From Desertimonas flava (lineage in GTDB: Bacteria; Actinomycetota; Acidimicrobiia; Acidimicrobiales; Ilumatobacteraceae): a stretch of 64,000 nt of DNA. Below are positions 16,011 to 24,500 of this stretch, one piece after another; position 1 is the stretch's first letter; every line of letters starts with the position of its first letter. The DNA lies in assembly GCF_003426815.1 (NCBI RefSeq), contig NZ_QKYK01000022.1:31962-95961 (forward strand), written 5' to 3'. A program made the translations under genes and the position numbers. The notes beneath the pieces were generated by a model. That model saw nothing but the letters and a program-made list of their open reading frames with translations, made no database searches and was not told where the DNA came from.

Positions 16011-17539
16011 CGCCCACCACCAAGGCGCGACCACGTGAGGAGGGCGGTCGGCACCGTCGCCACCGCGACGATCGCCGTCGCGTAGGGCGCGGCGGCGGCG
16101 TACGACGCGGCGTCGGTGTGGGTCCACAGGCGCGTGGCCAGCGTGTCCATCTCGATCGGCCGCAGCAGCAGGGTGGCCGGGAGCTCCTTGGCCACGGCGA
16201 TGAACACCAAGAGCGCGCCGGCGGCGACGCCTGGTGCCGCCAGTCGCAGCGTCACCGTCCGCCAGACGCCGAGTTGACTGCGTCCGAGCGACGAGGCGAC
16301 ATCCTCGAGCCCGGGCGGTGCCTGGGCGATCGAGTTGTGGATGGCGGCGATGGCGAGTGACAGGAACAGCACGACGTAGGCGGCGATCAGCATCGGTGTG
16401 CGTTGGTAGAGGGGCGTGGCGAAACGGATCCCGAAGAATACGAGCGAGAGGGCGACGACGATGCCTGGCAGGGCGTGACTGACGTAGGCCGCAGTGGACA
16501 ACGAGGTCGACAGCGGTCCGGGATGGCGGGCGAGGAGGATGCCGAGCGGGATGGCGACGGCGACGGTGGCGGCGGCCGCCAGGCCGGCGACCCACAGCGT
16601 GGTCCCGAACGCCGAGGCCAGCTCCGACCAGTCGACCACCGATCGGCCCCGCTCGACCCAACGCAGGAGGTTCCACGCCGGCACGCCGAACGTGATGCCC
16701 ATGACGGCGACGAGCAGGAGCTGGATCGGCACCTGCGCCTTGCCGAGGTCGACGCGGCGCCGGGTCCGGACCACACCGGAGCCGACCTTGGCGACCGGTG
16801 ACCGCCGGGCCACGCGGGCGGCGAGGATCACGGGAACGAGCATGATGGCGACCAGCAGGCAGCCGAGGACGGCGGGAGGACGACGGTCGAACGAGGCCCG
16901 GTACGAGCGGTAGATCGTCTGGGTCAGCGACTCGTAGCGCATGATCGACACCGCGCCGAACTCGCTCATCGTGTAGAGGGCGACGAGCAGAGCGCCGCCC
17001 GAGGCGGCGACACCGATCTCGCGGAGGGTCACCGACCGGAAGACCCCGAACGGGCTGCGGCCGAGGCTGGCCGCCACCTCGTCGAGGGCGCCGTCGGTGC
17101 GCTGCAGGGCGGCGAGCACCGGCAGGTAGACGTACGGGAACGAGATCGAGGCGAGCACGAGCGTGGCCCCCGGGCGGCCGGCGAGATCGGGCTTGAAGAC
17201 GATCCACGACCAGGCCGCCACGTACGACGGCACGGCGAGGGGAAGGGCGAACACGATCCGCCACACGCCGCGGCCGGCCAGGTTTGTGCGCGCGACGAGC
17301 CACGCCGCGGCCACGCCGACCACCACGCAGATCGCCGTCACCGAGGCGGTGAGCGTGAGCGAGCCGATGGTCAGGTCGAGCGTGCGCCGGCGCCACAGCG
17401 TGGCGCGGAACGCCTCCCAGCCGCCGTCGCCGGCCCGGATGGCGAGGTAGACGAGTGGGACGACAACCGCGAGGGCGACGACGATCGACGCGGCGCCGAG
17501 GATGACCGGCGGGCGACGCGCCCGTGGGGCGCGTGCCAC
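16007..17539 (-). CDS. ABC transporter permease, ferric iron type (FbpB-like)
   Basis: 510 aa with about 12 hydrophobic segments in two homologous halves, as in fused FbpB/SfuB permeases. Each half carries an EAA loop: EVAASLGRSPFGVFRSVTL in the first, DVASSLGRSQLGVWRTVTL in the second. It lies between the binding protein (41 nt upstream) and the ATPase (4-nt overlap), so the three form one operon. The adjacent binding protein indicates Fe3+ as cargo. Confidence 0.92.
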   Translation of the reverse strand: MARAPRARRPPVILGAASIVVALAVVVPLVYLAIRAGDGGWEAFRATLWRRRTLDLTIGSLTLTASVTAICVVVGVAAAWLVARTNLAGRGVWRIVFALPLAVPSYVAAWSWIVFKPDLAGRPGATLVLASISFPYVYLPVLAALQRTDGALDEVAASLGRSPFGVFRSVTLREIGVAASGGALLVALYTMSEFGAVSIMRYESLTQTIYRSYRASFDRRPPAVLGCLLVAIMLVPVILAARVARRSPVAKVGSGVVRTRRRVDLGKAQVPIQLLLVAVMGITFGVPAWNLLRWVERGRSVVDWSELASAFGTTLWVAGLAAAATVAVAIPLGILLARHPGPLSTSLSTAAYVSHALPGIVVALSLVFFGIRFATPLYQRTPMLIAAYVVLFLSLAIAAIHNSIAQAPPGLEDVASSLGRSQLGVWRTVTLRLAAPGVAAGALLVFIAVAKELPATLLLRPIEMDTLATRLWTHTDAASYAAAAPYATAIVAVATVPTALLTWSRLGGGR

Positions 17540-17580
17540 GGCACGCGCCCCGGGGATCAGCGGGTCGAAGGTCGACGCGG

Positions 17581-18648
17581 TCAGCTGAGCAAGCCCGCCT
17601 CGGTGAGCAGCTCCTGCGTGGCGACCAGCGAGTCGAGGTCGGTGAGGTCGAGCTGTGGACCCTCGAGTTCCTCCAGCGGCGGGATGCCCTCGGGATCGGC
17701 GACGCCGTCGACGACGGGGTACTCCTGCGTCTGGGTGGCGAAGTAGGTCTGACCCTCCTCCGAGAGCAGGTACTCCACGAAGGCCAGGGCCGCCGGGTTG
17801 TCGGCGCCGTTGTTGAGGATGCCGACCGCCGTGGCGTTCACGAGGCCGCCCGGGTCGTCGCCGGCCGGGAAGATCAACTGTGCGTTGACGTTCTCCACGC
17901 CGACCTCGGCGACCAATTGCGCCCAGTAGTAGTGGTTGATGAGGCCCATCGGCAGGTCACCGTTGTTCACCGCCTCGAGCACGTCGCCGTTCCCCTCGTA
18001 GGTCTGCACGCCGTTGGCCTGCATCGCCTCGATCCACTCGAGCACGGCCTCGTCGCCGTGGGTGACGCGGAAGCCGGTGATGAACGCCTGGAAGCCGGCG
18101 TTTCCCGGCACCCACGCGGTCATCCCCTCGTACTGCGGATCGGTGAGATCCAGCACACCCGCCGGCGGATTGTCGACCAGGTCGGGGTTGTAGACGATGA
18201 CGCGCGATCGGGCCGTGACGCCGACCCAGAGGTTGCCCTCGGCCGGCTGGAACCGCTCGTCGACGAGTCCCACCACCTCGTCGGGCAGCGGCGACAACAT
18301 GCCCTCCTTGGCCAGCGCGCCGAGGGCCCCGACCTCCTGCGAGAAGAACACCTCGGCCGGCGTGCGGTCGCCCTCTTCGAGGAGGGCGGCGCCGACCTCG
18401 GCCGAGCTGCCGTAGCGCACCTTCACGACGGCGCCCGTCGCCGCCTCGAACTCGTCGATGATCGGCTGGACGAGCTCCTCGTTGCGACCGCTGTAGAGGA
18501 CCAGCTCCTGGCCGTCGAGCTCTCCGCCCGCCGTTTCCGACGCTTCCGACGCCGGCGGCTCGGTGGCGGCCGAGGCGGCCGCGACGCCCGTGAGCGCGGT
18601 GAGCGCAGCGATTCCTGTCGCGACCGCGGCCCGCGTGGTCAGCCTCAT
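17581..18648 (-). CDS. Ferric iron ABC transporter substrate-binding protein (FbpA-like)
   Basis: 355 aa from the ATG at 18648, with GAAGGAG upstream. A signal peptide spans residues 1-28 (MRLTTRAAVATGIAALTALT, then an AAASA site). No lipobox cysteine is present. The mature protein starts with an acidic Ser/Glu linker, then GQELVLYSGRNEELV. INHYYWAQL contains the tandem tyrosines that bind Fe3+ in FbpA/FutA proteins, and GNLWVGVTARSRVIVYNP is also typical. A DtxR-like inverted repeat lies about 60 nt upstream of the start, fitting iron control. Confidence 0.9.
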   Translation of the reverse strand: MRLTTRAAVATGIAALTALTGVAAASAATEPPASEASETAGGELDGQELVLYSGRNEELVQPIIDEFEAATGAVVKVRYGSSAEVGAALLEEGDRTPAEVFFSQEVGALGALAKEGMLSPLPDEVVGLVDERFQPAEGNLWVGVTARSRVIVYNPDLVDNPPAGVLDLTDPQYEGMTAWVPGNAGFQAFITGFRVTHGDEAVLEWIEAMQANGVQTYEGNGDVLEAVNNGDLPMGLINHYYWAQLVAEVGVENVNAQLIFPAGDDPGGLVNATAVGILNNGADNPAALAFVEYLLSEEGQTYFATQTQEYPVVDGVADPEGIPPLEELEGPQLDLTDLDSLVATQELLTEAGLLS

Positions 18649-18706
18649 ATGAACTCCTTCGAATGTTCGACAACCGTGGCGGACGCAATGCATAGCAGAT
18701 CCGGGC

Positions 18707-18728
18707 AGGTTGTGTTAATCCAACCTAC
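18707..18728 (-). promoter_or_regulatory. Candidate iron (DtxR/IdeR-like) operator
   Basis: AGGTTG (18707-18712) and CAACCT (18721-18726) are inverted around an 8-bp spacer. Read on the minus strand, the 19-mer GTAGGTTGGATTAACACAA (18728-18710) matches the IdeR consensus TTAGGTTAGGCTAACCTAA at 13 of 19 positions by my count. Its place upstream of a ferric iron binding protein supports iron repression. Confidence 0.45.
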
Positions 18729-18807
18729 CAAATGCGTGCGGCAGGTTGCCATTCGCCATCGGGGTTGGTTGGAGGCGCAGCCCTGCCGCCTCCGCCCGGC
18801 GAGATCG

Positions 18808-18845
18808 GTGAGCTGGCGACGCAGGTTTCCGCGGTGACAGCTCAC
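18808..18845. repeat. Dispersed hairpin family A, copy 3 (diverged)
   Basis: Arms GTGAGCTGGCGACGC (18808-18822) and GCGGTGACAGCTCAC (18831-18845) with three mismatches and an AGGTTTCC loop; flanks GATCG and ACTT are retained. This copy lies between divergent genes, so it is not a terminator for either. Confidence 0.65.
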
Positions 18846-18977
18846 ACTTCGCGGCCGGCGGCTTCGTGAGATCTCCACGAGATCGTCAGAAGTTCTCCAA
18901 GCGCGCTCGGGATGACGAGGTTCACGTTGGACCGATACGCCCGGCGGTGGGCAATCGCGTCGATCCGAGGAGGTTCG

Positions 18978-20396
18978 ATGTCCAAAGTGATCGTCATCGG
19001 AGCCGGTTTCAGCGGGAGCTGTGCCGCATTGATGTTGGCGGCCGCCGGCCACGAAGTGGTCGTCGTCGACCGTGACGCCGGGCCGGTTCCGGCCGGCCCC
19101 GACGAAGCATGGGAATGGGACCGGCGGAGCATCCGCCAGTACCGCATGGCCCATGGTCTGCTTCCGCTCGGCCATCAGCGCATGGTCGAGCACTTTCCCC
19201 GAGTCGTCGACCGGTTGCGTGAGCATGGCGGGCTCGAGATCAACCTGGCCCACTCGCTCGTCGATCTCGTCCCCGGGTCGGGGCACCGGGCCGATGACGA
19301 CCGCTTCGTCACGGTGACGGCGCGGCGGCCGACGTTCGACTGGATCTGGGCGGCCGCGCTCGCCGACGAACCGGCGATCTCGGTGTGTCGTGGCGCCCCG
19401 GTCGAAGGCCTGTTGCGCGGCTCCGACGTGGTGCCCGGCGTCGCCCACGTGGCCGGCGTGCGCTTCGCCGGCGGCACCGAGCTGCGTGCCGATCTGGTCG
19501 TCGACGCCTCCGGCCGCGGGTCACCCATCGTCGACCTGCTCGCCGGCATCGGCGCCCGCCGGCCCCTGGAAAACGAGCGTGACAGTGGGTTCGCCTACAC
19601 CGGCCGCTACTACCGCTCCCGTACCGGCGAGCTGCCCGAGATGCGGGCGCCACTGATCACCCCGATGGGATCGATCTCGTTGCTCACCCTGCCCGCCGAT
19701 CGCGGGACGTGGGCGGTCACCGTGTACACCCGCGCCGACGACCGGGCGCTGCGCGCCATCCGGCAGCCCGAGGTGTTCGACCGGGTCCTTCAGTCGTGCC
19801 CGCTCCACCGCCATTGGATCGACGGCGTTCCGATCCGCCCGATCGCTTCGATGAGCGGCGTGTCCAATCGCATCCGCCGCTTCGTCGTCGACGGCGTGCC
19901 AGTCGCCACCGGCCTGGCCGCCATCGGCGACGCCCAGATGTGCACCGACCCGTCGCTCGGACGGGGTATGACCATGGCCCTGCTGCACAGCGAGCTGCTC
20001 CGCGACGTCGTGCGCAACCACGGAGACGATCCGGCGGACCTGGCCGTCGCTTTCGACGAGGCGACACAACGGAGCCTCGGTCCGTGGTACGAGGCGACCG
20101 TCACCAATGGTCAGCTGCGGCTCGCCGAGATGGGCGCCGCGGCCCGGGGCGAGCGCTTCGAGCCCGAAGGTCCGGCGGCTGTCGCCTACGCCCACGCCCG
20201 CGCCAAGGCCGTCGACGAGGACGCCGCCCGCTGGTTCGCCGAGCTGCTCTCGTGCCTGACGACTCCCGACGAGCTGTTCAGCCGGCCCGGCGTGCTCGCC
20301 CGCGTGATCGAGATCGGCACGCGTCCCGACCTGCCCCAGGTGCCCGGCCCAGACCGCCGCCACCTCCTCGACCTCGTCGCCCGCGCCGCAGCCTGA
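18978..20396 (+). CDS. FAD-dependent oxidoreductase (geranylgeranyl reductase/halogenase-like fold)
   Basis: 472 aa from the ATG at 18978 (AGGAGG 5 nt upstream). The dinucleotide-binding motif is VIGAGFSGSCAALMLAAAG near the N terminus, with the ribose acid in VVVVDRD. LVVDASGRGSP is the central motif of PHBH-type flavoproteins. LAAIGDAQMCTDPSLGRGMT is the second FAD motif (GD). There is no transmembrane segment. The family includes halogenases, epoxidases and isoprenoid reductases, so the substrate is open. It sits just ahead of the PKD/isoprenoid cassette on the same strand, separated by hairpin B copy 3. Confidence 0.8.
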   Translation: MSKVIVIGAGFSGSCAALMLAAAGHEVVVVDRDAGPVPAGPDEAWEWDRRSIRQYRMAHGLLPLGHQRMVEHFPRVVDRLREHGGLEINLAHSLVDLVPGSGHRADDDRFVTVTARRPTFDWIWAAALADEPAISVCRGAPVEGLLRGSDVVPGVAHVAGVRFAGGTELRADLVVDASGRGSPIVDLLAGIGARRPLENERDSGFAYTGRYYRSRTGELPEMRAPLITPMGSISLLTLPADRGTWAVTVYTRADDRALRAIRQPEVFDRVLQSCPLHRHWIDGVPIRPIASMSGVSNRIRRFVVDGVPVATGLAAIGDAQMCTDPSLGRGMTMALLHSELLRDVVRNHGDDPADLAVAFDEATQRSLGPWYEATVTNGQLRLAEMGAAARGERFEPEGPAAVAYAHARAKAVDEDAARWFAELLSCLTTPDELFSRPGVLARVIEIGTRPDLPQVPGPDRRHLLDLVARAAA

Positions 20397-20418
20397 CCAC
20401 TGACCCACCACCTTCGAC

Positions 20419-20466
20419 TTCCTGTACTGATTCCTTCTCGTATGCGAGAAAGAATCAGTACAGGAA
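20419..20466. repeat. Dispersed hairpin family B, copy 3
   Basis: The best-paired copy: 22-bp arms (20419-20440 and 20445-20466) with one mismatch and a TATG loop. The arms start TTCCTGTACTGATTC and end CAGTACAGGAA. It sits 22 nt after the FAD oxidoreductase stop and 99 nt before the next ORF, so it could terminate transcription there; no T-run. Confidence 0.85.
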
Positions 20467-20564
20467 CTCGGGGGCGACCGACACAGCCGCAGTGCTATCG
20501 TTGCTGCGCCTCCCCGGGTGGGGATTTCGGCGGGGCGGCCGACTGATCCAGGGGGAGGTGCGGA

Positions 20565-20696
20565 GTGCGTCGGATGACGCCTGTCGGACCCGCGCTGCGG
20601 GCGGTGACCCACCTCGACTGGCGCGAGCGCCACCACGTCGGGCGCCGACTGACGCTGCGTCGCTTGGCCCGTCCCTTCCGCGAGGTGGAGCGATGA
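20565..20696 (+). CDS. Possible 43-aa basic protein coupled to the downstream gene
   Basis: GTG start with GGGGGAGG about 7 nt upstream; the frame encodes 43 residues (MRRMTPVGPALRAVTHLDWR, ending RPFREVER) and stops in ATGA with the next gene. It has 13 Arg and no Lys, unlike the Lys-rich neighbour. A good ribosome-binding site and a 4-nt overlap favour translation, either as a small protein or as a leader for coupling. An in-frame ATG at 20574 is a second possible start. Function unknown. Confidence 0.45.
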   Translation: MRRMTPVGPALRAVTHLDWRERHHVGRRLTLRRLARPFREVER

Positions 20697-21559
20697 CGGA
20701 CGCCGGCGAGCCACGCGCCACGCCGAAGGCCGGCAAGAAGGCGACGTCGAAGAAGACGCCGTCGAAGAAGGCCGCCACCAAGAAAACGCCGCCGAAGGCG
20801 GCGTCCAAGAAGACCGCCGCCGCCAAGGGCTCGAGCACGAAGTCAGCCGCCAAGGCACCGCCTACGACGCGTCCGACGACGGAGCCGATGCGCGACGCGG
20901 CCGACGTGGTGCGCGCCGCGGCGCAGATCATCAAGGTGTTCGATGCCCAACCCGACCTGTTCCTCGCTGCCTGCGCCAATCCCGTGCGCGCCCTGCGTGA
21001 TGCGGGCGTCGAGCTCAGCCCCGAGGCCGAGCGCTACGTCGCCCTGCGCTGCCGGTTCGACCCGGAGCGAGCGACCCGGCTCGAGCAGCTCGCCGCGCAG
21101 GTGGGCGAGTACTTGGGCGACGTCGACCTCGACGACGACCGGGCCGTGGCCGCGGCGCTGCGCCGGGTGGACATCCCCGTCGAGCTCGAGGCGGAAGGTG
21201 AGGCGACGCCGGCCGTCTCGCTGAGCGCGGCACCGAGCGAGCAGCGGCCGCCGTCACGGCGCACGCGCGAGCTCCATCCGAATCGTCGCTCCGTGCTCGC
21301 CGCCGCGGCGACCCTGCCGCAGGTGCACCGGTGGCGACAGACCAGCCGCGGACCAGACCCGTTCGAACGGCACGCCGACAAGCATCCAGTCTTCGGCCCG
21401 CTCCTCGAGTACCGGCGGCTGTCGGCGTCGGTACCGCGCTTCGCCTCCGGCGAGGTGTACCAACGACTGGCCCGTACCAAGGGCGGTCAGCTCTCCGACG
21501 GCATCAACATCACCCTGCGCGTACGGCTCAACACGACCGCCGAGGACGAGGACCGCTGA
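20693..21559 (+). CDS. Protein with histone-H1-like Lys/Ala tail and NHLP-leader-like segment
   Basis: 288 aa. Residues 10-65 are a Lys/Ala/Thr/Pro low-complexity tail of repeated KK-T-P-S and KKAA-T units, like histone H1 or the C terminus of mycobacterial HupB. Residues 84-120 (FDAQPDLFLAACANPVRALR then DAGVELSPEAERYV) resemble nitrile-hydratase-like leader (NHLP/Os1348) helices; this is a visual resemblance only. The C terminus (222-288) holds HPVFGPLLEYRRLSASVPRF and is predicted globular. ATG in ATGA with the small ORF; its stop shares one base with the next ATG (TGATG). The tail could bind DNA, polyanions or membranes. Function unknown. Confidence 0.75.
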   Translation: MTDAGEPRATPKAGKKATSKKTPSKKAATKKTPPKAASKKTAAAKGSSTKSAAKAPPTTRPTTEPMRDAADVVRAAAQIIKVFDAQPDLFLAACANPVRALRDAGVELSPEAERYVALRCRFDPERATRLEQLAAQVGEYLGDVDLDDDRAVAAALRRVDIPVELEAEGEATPAVSLSAAPSEQRPPSRRTRELHPNRRSVLAAAATLPQVHRWRQTSRGPDPFERHADKHPVFGPLLEYRRLSASVPRFASGEVYQRLARTKGGQLSDGINITLRVRLNTTAEDEDR

Positions 21560-24500
21560 TGGCCGACACCGGCGGGTTCGAAGTCGTCGCCGAGATCTCC
21601 AAGGCGACGGTCGACCAGATCCTGCTCGCCGCGCGCAAGAGCAACGTCATTCCCCAGGGGTTCGAGGAACCCAACCCGATCGCCTTCGGGCCGTACCTCA
21701 CCGAGCAGGTCGACGTCATCGTCCCGGAAGCCGGACTGTCGGCCGAACTCCTGCCGGCCAGCAACTCGGTGCGGATCAACATCCCGGTCGAGATCGACGT
21801 GCAGATCCAGAACCCGCCGGTTCCGTCGGCCTCGCTGTTCAACATGACCGCCGACCTGCGCGTCGACGCGCCGCTCGGAACGATCCCCGGCGAGGCCCCG
21901 AAGATCGGTGTGCTCACCCAGAACATCGCGCTGAACCAAGTCGGCGCCACGCTCACCAGCGGCGACCCGGTCCCGCCGATCACCGAAGCGCTGATCGCCG
22001 AGTACGTCCACGCCCGCTGGGAAGCCGAGACCATCCCCCACGTCGTCCAGCAGACCGGGGCGTCGTTCGCCGGGCGCACGTTCGACGTGCACTTCCAGAC
22101 GTTCGACGACGAGAACATCGCCGCCAAGCGGATCGCGGTCGAGGCGGTGGGCACCGACGTCACGATCTCCATCCCGTGCGCGCTGCAGCTGTCCAACATC
22201 ACCGGCGCCGCTCCCCTACCGCCGAGCCCGCTCGCCGTGGTGGCCCGGCTGGCACTCGCCACGGAGCTGGACGTCCAGCCGGGGCGGATCCGCGCCAACC
22301 TGGCGACGGCGACCGTCACCGTCGAGGACCTCGCGCCGGGCGAGGGCGTCGGCGGGACGAACTACTCGCTGGTCGCTGCGCTCGTTGGCCCGCTGATCGA
22401 GACGCAGCTGGAGCTGCGCGCCACCGCCGTGGCCCAGGCCGTCGGGCTGATCTCGGTCGACGTGCCGACCGTCGACCAGATCGAGGCCTTCATCGCAGAG
22501 CAACTCCACGCCAAGGTGGCCGCCCAACCCAACATCGGCCTGTGGACGCCGGACTTCAGCGGCGCCGACGTGACGGTCACCGACGCCACCCCGAAAGTCC
22601 TCGCCGACGCGATCGCGATCGCCATCAACGCCCGCCCGGGCTCGAACCTCGCCCAGATCGACAACTTCATCCCCGCCGGGCGCGGCTTCGCCGTGGCGAT
22701 CCTCGGCGCCAAGGTGATCGAGCTGATCGAAGCCCGGGTCGACGAACCTCAGCCCGAAGGCCTGGGCGGCATCCCCCAGACCCGGACGGTCGAAGGCAAG
22801 GAGGTGCGGATCCACCGGCTCGACTTCTCGCTGCGCACCGGTGCGATCCGCGGCGACGGCGACCTGACCGTGATCGATGCCGTCGCCGGCAGCATCGACA
22901 TCGACGCCGGCTTCTGGGCCGACATCGGACTGCGCTGGGTGGACGAGCCCGACGGCCAGCGGGCCGAGCCGTTCGTGATCGACGACGACGTGAGCCTGTC
23001 GGCCGGGGCGTGGATCGTGATGATCATCCTCGGATTCGTCTTCGGCGGATTGATCATCGGCGTCGTCCTGCTCGTCGTGTACCTGGTGGTGGAGGGCATC
23101 GCCGACTCGGTCGGCGGCGAGGTGATCGAGGACGAGACGGGCCAGGTGAAAGCGCTCAGCGCGTGGCCGACGACGCTCGACGGCATCGGTGACGTCACGA
23201 GCCGCTTCGAGAACCCGATCGTGATCGAGCCCGGCGCCGTCGTGTTCTCCGGCAGCATCCTGGTGACGAGCATGTTCGCCCTCACCGCGAGCGCGCCGCC
23301 GGACGCCCAGGGGCCGTACTTCGCCACCGCCCGCCAACCGATCAACCTCAGCGGCGGCGTGGCCGTCGCCGGGGCGGCGTACCATTGGCGCTTCGGCGAC
23401 GGCTTCCAGCTGGCCGCCATCGACGCCGTCCACGAGTACACCCACAGCGCGGTGTACGTGAGCCGGCTGGGTAGCAGCGTCGCTCAGCCGGGCGGCGTCA
23501 GCCTCGGCAACCTCACGCTCGTCAAGGTGCGCAACGTCCCGGCCGTCGTGTCGCTGCACGCGCCGGCGACCGTCCGGGAGGGTCAGCAGTTCGAGGTGGT
23601 CGTCGACTTCACCGACGCCGAGTGGCTCGACCACCACGAGGTGGTCGTCGACTTCGGCGACGACAGCCAGCCCGTCGTCCCTGCGGTGACCGAGACCAAC
23701 ACGAAGCCGGCCGCGGTCGGTCGGGCCACGGCGTCGCACGCCTACTGCGACGACGGGACGTACACGATCCGGGTGCAGGTCATCGACAATGACGGCGGCA
23801 TCGGGGTGGCGACACACGACATCGACGTGACGAACGTGGCCCCGGTGCTGACGGCGCCCGAGCGGATGTACGCCTACCACTGCAGCCCGCTGACGCTGAT
23901 CGCGCCGTTCACCGACGCCGGCTGGTGCGACACCCACACCGGCACGTGGGACTTCGGCGACTGCAGCCCCGTGATCGACGCGACGATTCGCGAGCTCCAC
24001 GAACCGCCGGAGGGGATCGGGTACGCCGCCGCCACGCACACGTACCAGGACTGCGGGCGCTTCGAGGCACGCGTGGTCGTCGCCGACGACGACGGCGGGG
24101 TGGGCACCGACACGACCATCGTCGAGGTCGTCGACGTCCGCAACCGCACATTCGAGCGCGGCTTCCGGGTCCTGCCCGTGGGCGAGGTGGCCAACGAATG
24201 GCAGCCCGTCGGTGACGGGGAGTTCGCCGCGGATCACTCGATCCTGCGCGACGGCCGGGCGGCCCAGGCGATGCGCGGCCGCGGCCGGGCCGTCGGCATC
24301 TCTCAGACGATCGGCGCCAATCCGGGGTGGGACTATCAGGTCACCGCCCACTGTCATGCGCCGGCACCGCTCACGACCATGGCGGTGGGCATCGATCCCA
24401 ACGGGGGGAACGACCCGGCCGCCGACGAGATCGTCTGGATGCGGTCACCGGCGCCCGACGCGTGGCGCCCGACCACCGTGCGGGCGACCGCCACGGCGCC

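Larger units (their letters stand above)
18649..18977. other. 329-bp divergent intergenic region
   Basis: It separates the iron-transporter operon (minus) from the FAD oxidoreductase (plus). It contains the metal-box-like repeat (18707-18728), a third AGGTTG at 18743, hairpin A copy 3 (18808-18845) and the AGGAGG ribosome-binding site at 18968-18973. No gene is supported in it. Confidence 0.6.

Noticed and set aside
16011..17396. N-terminal extension of the iron ABC ATPase frame
   Set aside because: It lies inside the permease gene; the ATPase starts at the ATG in the ATGA overlap at 16010.
20693..21559. RiPP precursor reading of the NHLP-like protein
   Set aside because: No maturase, peptidase/ABC fusion or core peptide is nearby; kept only as a fold resemblance.
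22216..24357. 713-codon open frame antisense to the PKD protein
   Set aside because: Shadow of a GC-rich gene: the product is His/Val/Arg-rich without domains, and the plus strand has clear PKD motifs and overlaps.
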